Shown here one piece after another: positions 15,346 to 19,403 of a stretch of 19,403 bases of DNA. The DNA lies in contig JAADEV010000107.1 of assembly GCA_013153295.1 (NCBI GenBank), forward strand, positions 1 to 19,403, given 5' to 3'. Position 1 is the first letter of the stretch; each line of letters starts with the position of its first letter. The translations under genes were made by a program, and so were the position numbers. This stretch comes from Aquificota bacterium (GTDB lineage: Bacteria; Aquificota; Aquificia; Aquificales; Hydrogenothermaceae). The notes under the pieces are model-generated. The model did no database searches. It was not told the DNA's origin and saw nothing but the letters and a program-made list of their open reading frames with translations.

Positions 15346-15796
15346 CACCTATCTCTAACATCACTGGGATTTCTTTACATTCGTTGAATTTTACACAGTG
15401 TATACATTCCTTCCAAACCTTTTGTGGGAACAGGGATTTATCAACCACCTTAAAACCTAACTTTCCAAAAAACTGGGGAACATATGTTAATGCAAAAACC
15501 CTTTTTACCCCAAGCTCTTTTGCGTCTAATATACACCTTTCTACTAACTTTTTACCTATACCTTTTTTGTGGTATTCAGGTAAGACTGCAAGGGATTTTA
15601 TCTCTGCTAAATCCTCCCAAAAGATATGTAGTGAACATACCCCTACTATCCTGTCCCCTTCTTGGTAAACAAAAAAATCCCTTATATTTTCATAAATACT
15701 GTTTAAGCTCCTTGGTAGAAGTAGCCCCTCTACTGCATAAATCTGTAGTATTGAAAATATCTGGTTGGCATCTTTTACAACAGCCTTTCTTACCAA
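15323..15796 (-). CDS. GNAT-family N-acetyltransferase, short ArgA-like (probable N-acetylglutamate synthase)
   Basis: The 157-residue protein is a single GNAT domain with acetyl-CoA motif A (IKSLAVLPEYHKKGIGKKLV) and the FFGKLGFKVV signature. It also has the distinctive C-terminal KVWKECIHCVKFNECKEIPV, a cysteine-containing block typical of stand-alone short N-acetylglutamate synthases that begin arginine biosynthesis. The start is TTG at 15796, directly after the lon stop, with AAGGA 7 nt upstream; no ATG or GTG fits. The arginine role is inferred from the family resemblance, since no other arg gene is nearby. A general GNAT function is the fallback. Confidence 0.85.
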   Translation of the reverse strand: MVRKAVVKDANQIFSILQIYAVEGLLLPRSLNSIYENIRDFFVYQEGDRIVGVCSLHIFWEDLAEIKSLAVLPEYHKKGIGKKLVERCILDAKELGVKRVFALTYVPQFFGKLGFKVVDKSLFPQKVWKECIHCVKFNECKEIPVMLEIGDEKDNTG

Positions 15797-18193
15797 TTAC
15801 TTTTCCTTTTTCTCCAGTAGATTTTCAAACCCTTTTATAGCTTTTTTAAATACCTCGTCTACGTGTTCCACAAACTCAAGCTGGATATTCTTCCTTGTAA
15901 ATGGGGGTAGGTCTTCCATTACCTCGTCTTTGTTTTCCTTCGGTAGGATTACTGTGTTTATACCTGCCCTTTTTGCCGCCAGTATCTTTTCTTTAAGCCC
16001 CCCTACAGGTAAAACTTTACCCCGTAGTGTTATCTCACCTGTCATAGCCACATCTGACCTTACAGGTAGCTGTGTAAACAGTGATGTTATTGCTGTGGCT
16101 ATTGATATTCCTGCTGATGGTCCGTCCTTTGGTATTGCCCCTGCTGGGACGTGGACGTGTATATCGTATTTTTGGAAATCCTTCGGGTTAATTTTGTAGT
16201 CCTTTGCCCTTGATTTTATGTAGGATAGGGCTGTCATAGCACTTTCTTTCATCACATCTCCAAGTGAACCTGTAAGTATAAGCTGTCCTTTACCGGGCAT
16301 TCTGGTTGCTTCTATTTTCAGTATCTCACCTCCAACCTCTGTCCACGCAAGCCCGTTTACAATTCCTATTTCGTCTTTCTTCTCCTTTTCAGGTAGGTAT
16401 AAAGGCGCCCCAAGTAGCTTTTTAACCAGTGATTTGGTGATACGGTATTTTTTCTTTTTACCTGATAAAGCCATATCTTTTGCTATTTTTCTAAGGACTG
16501 CGTTTATCTGTCTTTCTAAGCTCCTTACCCCTGCTTCTCTGGTGTAGTGCCTAATCAGGTATTTTAGCCCTGCATCTGTAAACTCCACATACTTAGGGCT
16601 TAAGCCCGTTTCCTTTAACTGTCTTGGTATAAGGTATTTTTTGGCTATATGTAGTTTTTCCTCCTCTGAGTAGCCAGGTATTCTGATTATCTCCATTCTG
16701 TCAAGTAGCGGCCTGGGTATTGTGTCCACCCTGTTTGCTGTGCATATAAACATCACTTCTGATAAATCAAATGGGACAGACAGGTAAAGGTCTACAAACT
16801 CTTTGTTCTGTTCAGGGTCTAACACTTCAAGTAATGCAGATGCAGGGTCTCCCCTAAAGTCTGAGGATAGTTTATCAACCTCGTCAAGCATAAAAACTGG
16901 GTTTTTTGTTCCTGCCTGTTTTATTCCCTGTATTATACGCCCGGGTAATGCCCCTACATATGTTCTCCTGTGTCCCCTTATCTCTGCTTCGTCCCTTACA
17001 CCTCCAAGGGACTGTCTTACAAACTTTCTGCCTAAGGCTTTTGCTATAGATTTTCCAAGTGATGTTTTTCCAACCCCCGGTGGTCCTACAAAACAAAGTA
17101 TTGGACCTTTAATCTCTTTTCCTTTTTTAAGTTTTTGGACTGCTAAATACTCCAGTATCCTGTCCTTTACCTTTTCTAAGTCGTAATGGTCTTTATCCAG
17201 TATCTTTTTTGCCCTTTTTAGGTCAAGTTTATCCTTTGTCCTTTTGTTCCAAGGAAGTTCCACAAGCCAGTCAAGGTATGTTCTTATAACCCCTGCCTCT
17301 GCACTGTCAGGGTGCATTTTACCAAGTCTTTTTAACTGTTTCTCTGCCTCTTCCTTTACCTCAGGTGGCATTTGGGCTTCTTCTATCTTCTTCTTATACT
17401 GTTCTATCTCTTCCTGTCTGTCGTCTTTCTCCCCAAGCTCCTCCTGTATTGCCTTTATCTGCTGTCTTAGGAAGTATTCCCTCTGGTCTTTTTCCATAGC
17501 CTCTCTGGCGGCTATCTCTATCTTATGCTTTGTTTCTAAAAAGCTAACTTCCTTTAACAGCAGGTTGTAAACCTTTCTAAGCCTTTCTACAGGGTTAAGT
17601 ATCTCAAGTATTTCCTGTGCTTCTTCAGATTTAAGGTTTAACATTGATGCCACAAGGTCAGCTAACTTACCCGGGTCGTTTGTGGATTTTAGCATCTCCA
17701 GTAGGTCTGGCATCATATTGGTGTTGCCGTAGGAGATGGCTTTTTCCACAAGGTCTATTACAGCCTGTTTTAATGCTTTTAGCTCTATTTCATCAATCTC
17801 TATCGGCTCTTCCTCCAGTATTTCCACATCAACTTTGTAGTAGCCGTTTTCCTTTTCCAGTTTTTTTATCCTTCCCCTTGCTACACCGTGGACTATTATT
17901 TTTAGCTTTTCATCATCTATCCTTAAGACTTTCATTATTTGGGCTACTGTGCCAATATGGTAAATATCCTCCTCTGTAGGCTCTTCTATATCCTTCTCCT
18001 TTTGGAGTGTAAGGAATATATACCTATCTGTATGCTCTACTGCCTCCTCAACAGCCTTTATTGAAAATGGTCTTCCCACAAACACAGGGAAAGCCATATG
18101 GGGGAATATAACCAAATCCCTTAAAGGGAGTAATGGTAGCTGTTGCGGTATTGTTGTTTCTGTTTTATTACTATCAACTAACGGGTTTATCAT
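15797..18193 (-). CDS. lon: ATP-dependent serine protease Lon
   Basis: Lon (LonA type, 798 residues) degrades misfolded and selected regulatory proteins in the cytoplasm as a hexamer. Domains in order are the N-terminal substrate-binding region ([15 protein letters not shown] near 19-33), a coiled-coil middle (about 210-290), the AAA+ module with Walker A GPPGVGKT at 370-377 and Walker B VFMLDEVD at 433-440, and the C-terminal protease with the catalytic dyad Ser693 (KDGPSAGIS) and Lys736 ([10 protein letters not shown]). SD AGGAGG lies 5 nt before the ATG. The gap from trmD is 37 nt, and the acetyltransferase gene follows with no gap. Confidence 0.99.
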   Translation of the reverse strand: MINPLVDSNKTETTIPQQLPLLPLRDLVIFPHMAFPVFVGRPFSIKAVEEAVEHTDRYIFLTLQKEKDIEEPTEEDIYHIGTVAQIMKVLRIDDEKLKIIVHGVARGRIKKLEKENGYYKVDVEILEEEPIEIDEIELKALKQAVIDLVEKAISYGNTNMMPDLLEMLKSTNDPGKLADLVASMLNLKSEEAQEILEILNPVERLRKVYNLLLKEVSFLETKHKIEIAAREAMEKDQREYFLRQQIKAIQEELGEKDDRQEEIEQYKKKIEEAQMPPEVKEEAEKQLKRLGKMHPDSAEAGVIRTYLDWLVELPWNKRTKDKLDLKRAKKILDKDHYDLEKVKDRILEYLAVQKLKKGKEIKGPILCFVGPPGVGKTSLGKSIAKALGRKFVRQSLGGVRDEAEIRGHRRTYVGALPGRIIQGIKQAGTKNPVFMLDEVDKLSSDFRGDPASALLEVLDPEQNKEFVDLYLSVPFDLSEVMFICTANRVDTIPRPLLDRMEIIRIPGYSEEEKLHIAKKYLIPRQLKETGLSPKYVEFTDAGLKYLIRHYTREAGVRSLERQINAVLRKIAKDMALSGKKKKYRITKSLVKKLLGAPLYLPEKEKKDEIGIVNGLAWTEVGGEILKIEATRMPGKGQLILTGSLGDVMKESAMTALSYIKSRAKDYKINPKDFQKYDIHVHVPAGAIPKDGPSAGISIATAITSLFTQLPVRSDVAMTGEITLRGKVLPVGGLKEKILAAKRAGINTVILPKENKDEVMEDLPPFTRKNIQLEFVEHVDEVFKKAIKGFENLLEKKEK

Positions 18194-18230
18194 TCTTACC
18201 TCCTGATAGTTTTGGGGAGTAGATACTAAC

Positions 18231-19001
18231 TTATCTCTTTAATATCTTATAATTTTTTACAAAATCCTCAAAATCCAAGCCCCTTTCTATATACTCAAGT
18301 ATCTTCCTGTCTGTATCTGACAACTGGGCTTTTTTTAGCAGGTCAGGTCTTTTTTCCATTGTTTTCTGTATCTGTTTCCATCTCCTCCATAGCTGTATAA
18401 GGTTGTGGTTCCCAGATGTTAAAACCTTTGGAACCTCCATTCCTCTAAATGACGACGGTCTGGTATAGTTTGGGTATCCCAACAACCCGTCTGAAAATGT
18501 ATCTACCCTTAAGCTGTCTGTATCCCCTACAACACCGGGTATAAGCCTGATTGTGGCGTCTAATATTACCTGTGCCGCCACCTCCCCACCTGATAGGATA
18601 AAATCCCCTATAGATACTTCCTCATCAACAAGGGTTTTAACCCTCTCATCAACACCTTCGTATCTACCGCATATTATAAGTATTTCCTCCTTTTGGGAAA
18701 GCTCCTGTGCAAACTGCTGGTCAAATCTTCTCCCCCAAGGCTCTGTTATTAGTGTGTATGGTTTTTTGTCAGGGAAAAGTGTTTCATAGGCGTTAAATAT
18801 AGGCTCTGGCTTTAGCAACATTCCGGGACCGCCACCGTATACTACATCGTCAACTGTTCTGTGTTTGTCGGTGGCAAAATCCCTTATGTTTACCACATTA
18901 ATATCTACTATTCCCCGTTTAATTGCACGGGAAACTATCCCTACATCTTTAAAGCAGTCAAAAAACTGTGGAAATATTGTAAATATATGGAATTTTTTCA
19001 T
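18231..19001 (-). CDS. trmD: tRNA (guanine-N1)-methyltransferase, G37
   Basis: TrmD methylates N1 of G37 in tRNAs whose anticodon ends in G36, preventing +1 frameshifts. The 256 residues carry the N-terminal [11 protein letters not shown], the [20 protein letters not shown] segment, the trefoil-knot SAM site [12 protein letters not shown] with [11 protein letters not shown], and the C-terminal [21 protein letters not shown] region. Length is normal. AAAGGA precedes the ATG closely. rimM, rplS and rpsP, its frequent partners, are absent. Instead, the gene starts only 16 nt after the 3' end of RNase P RNA, so one transcript probably carries both. Confidence 0.98.
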   Translation of the reverse strand: MKKFHIFTIFPQFFDCFKDVGIVSRAIKRGIVDINVVNIRDFATDKHRTVDDVVYGGGPGMLLKPEPIFNAYETLFPDKKPYTLITEPWGRRFDQQFAQELSQKEEILIICGRYEGVDERVKTLVDEEVSIGDFILSGGEVAAQVILDATIRLIPGVVGDTDSLRVDTFSDGLLGYPNYTRPSSFRGMEVPKVLTSGNHNLIQLWRRWKQIQKTMEKRPDLLKKAQLSDTDRKILEYIERGLDFEDFVKNYKILKR

Positions 19002-19017
19002 TTTCCTTTAAGGTTAA

Positions 19018-19394
19018 CTCGGCGGTCTGTAGTAAGCCGGGTTCTGTTTGTGTGGTCATTTATCTCGTCTCCCTACCCGTGGGGGCGTGCCGTCTGGCAA
19101 CCTTGGGCGGGCAACCCTCAATCCCCCACCTATTTGGGATTTCTTCGGAAGGGGGTTGCAAAGCCTGACAGCTCACGCTGTCAGCTGGTAGGCTCTTACC
19201 CTACCCTTTCACCATCACCTACCCGAACAGACGGTTGGCTTTTCAGCCTCCCTTAAGTGTCTGCTGGGGTAGGCAGTCTCCTCTCTGTTGCCCTACCGCA
19301 GGATTACTCCTGCCTGTCTTTCGACAGCTTCCTGCCCTGTGAAGCCCGGACTTTCCTCCCCTGTAAAGGGGCGACCACCCCACAGACCGCCGAG
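19018..19394 (-). ncRNA. rnpB: RNase P RNA, bacterial type A
   Basis: On the minus strand the conserved core is clear: AGGAAAGTCCGGGC near the 5' end, GCAACAGAGAG, GGTGAAAGGGT with GTAAGAGC, CCAAATAGG, and ACAGAACCCGGCTTA near the 3' end. The termini CTCGGCGGTCTGT and ACAGACCGCCGAG form an uninterrupted 13-bp P1, which fixes the ends to within a few bases and gives about 377 nt. Several hairpins are capped by stable tetraloops: CTGTC-GAAA-GACAG, GGCT-GAAA-AGCC (position of P9) and GACAGC-GTGA-GCTGTC. It is the catalytic RNA that matures tRNA 5' ends. Its promoter is outside the window. Together with a GC-rich P1, the GAAA loop on P9 resembles RNase P RNAs described from thermophilic Hydrogenothermaceae. 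Confidence 0.97.
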
Positions 19395-19403
19395 GTAGTA
19401 GAA

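Noticed and set aside
17644..17979. Plus-strand open frame of 111 codons inside lon
   Set aside because: It is an antisense shadow of a clear Lon coding region; low-complexity Leu/Pro/Ser composition is typical of such shadows.
18861..19256. Plus-strand open frame of 131 codons over trmD and RNase P RNA
   Set aside because: It runs antisense through the trmD start and most of rnpB; conserved RNA structure explains the sequence.

Overview
The window looks like chromosomal housekeeping DNA from a thermophilic Gram-negative bacterium, most likely Aquificota of the Hydrogenothermaceae type (Persephonella, Sulfurihydrogenibium, Hydrogenothermus). This is an inference from several traits. Genes are tightly packed with many 0-20 nt overlaps, AGG and ATA codons are abundant, and Lys/Glu content is high. 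Lipid A genes are present. A type A RNase P RNA is present with a GAAA loop on P9 and a long GC-rich P1; Aquificaceae such as Aquifex lack a recognisable rnpB. No IS element, prophage, CRISPR array, toxin-antitoxin pair or defence island is visible.

Layout. (1) Plus strand, 63-2153: HIT hydrolase, LapA-domain protein and lpxB, with a structured spacer between the last two that appears to encode an 11-codon leader ORF. (2) Minus strand, 4502-2136: lepA and a Met8/SirC-type precorrin-2 dehydrogenase. (3) Plus strand, 4638-6707: an orphan Cys-type formate-dehydrogenase-like molybdoenzyme. (4) Minus strand, 13129-6712: a long mixed run of rhodanese, fabD, bioD, pyrK, queD, a previously uncalled 39-residue membrane peptide, gamma-carbonic anhydrase, HU, tRNA-Pro(GGG), a cysteine-poor redoxin and uvrC. 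An internal promoter probably precedes HU. (5) Plus strand, 13336-14720: an unrecognised protein with a faint FliM/SpoA flavour, translationally coupled to ispD. (6) Minus strand, 19394-14713: rnpB, trmD, lon, an ArgA-like GNAT acetyltransferase and a histidine phosphatase.

Functional links. Several products touch tRNA and translation: RNase P RNA, TrmD, tRNA-Pro(GGG) (a predicted substrate of both) and EF4/LepA. Others feed cofactor and envelope pathways: fabD and bioD (malonyl transfer; biotin for acetyl-CoA carboxylase), lpxB and LapA (outer membrane), ispD (isoprenoids), queD (queuosine), pyrK (pyrimidines) and the siroheme enzyme. The three convergent gene ends overlap or lie within 4 nt, leaving no room for ordinary intrinsic terminators.

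The points most worth a second look are the SD-sequestering hairpin with a leader ORF in front of lpxB, the 39-aa membrane peptide between queD and the carbonic anhydrase gene, the tRNA-Pro wedged 3 nt after the HU stop codon with a leader that pairs to its 3' end, rnpB abutting trmD, and the unknown protein upstream of ispD.
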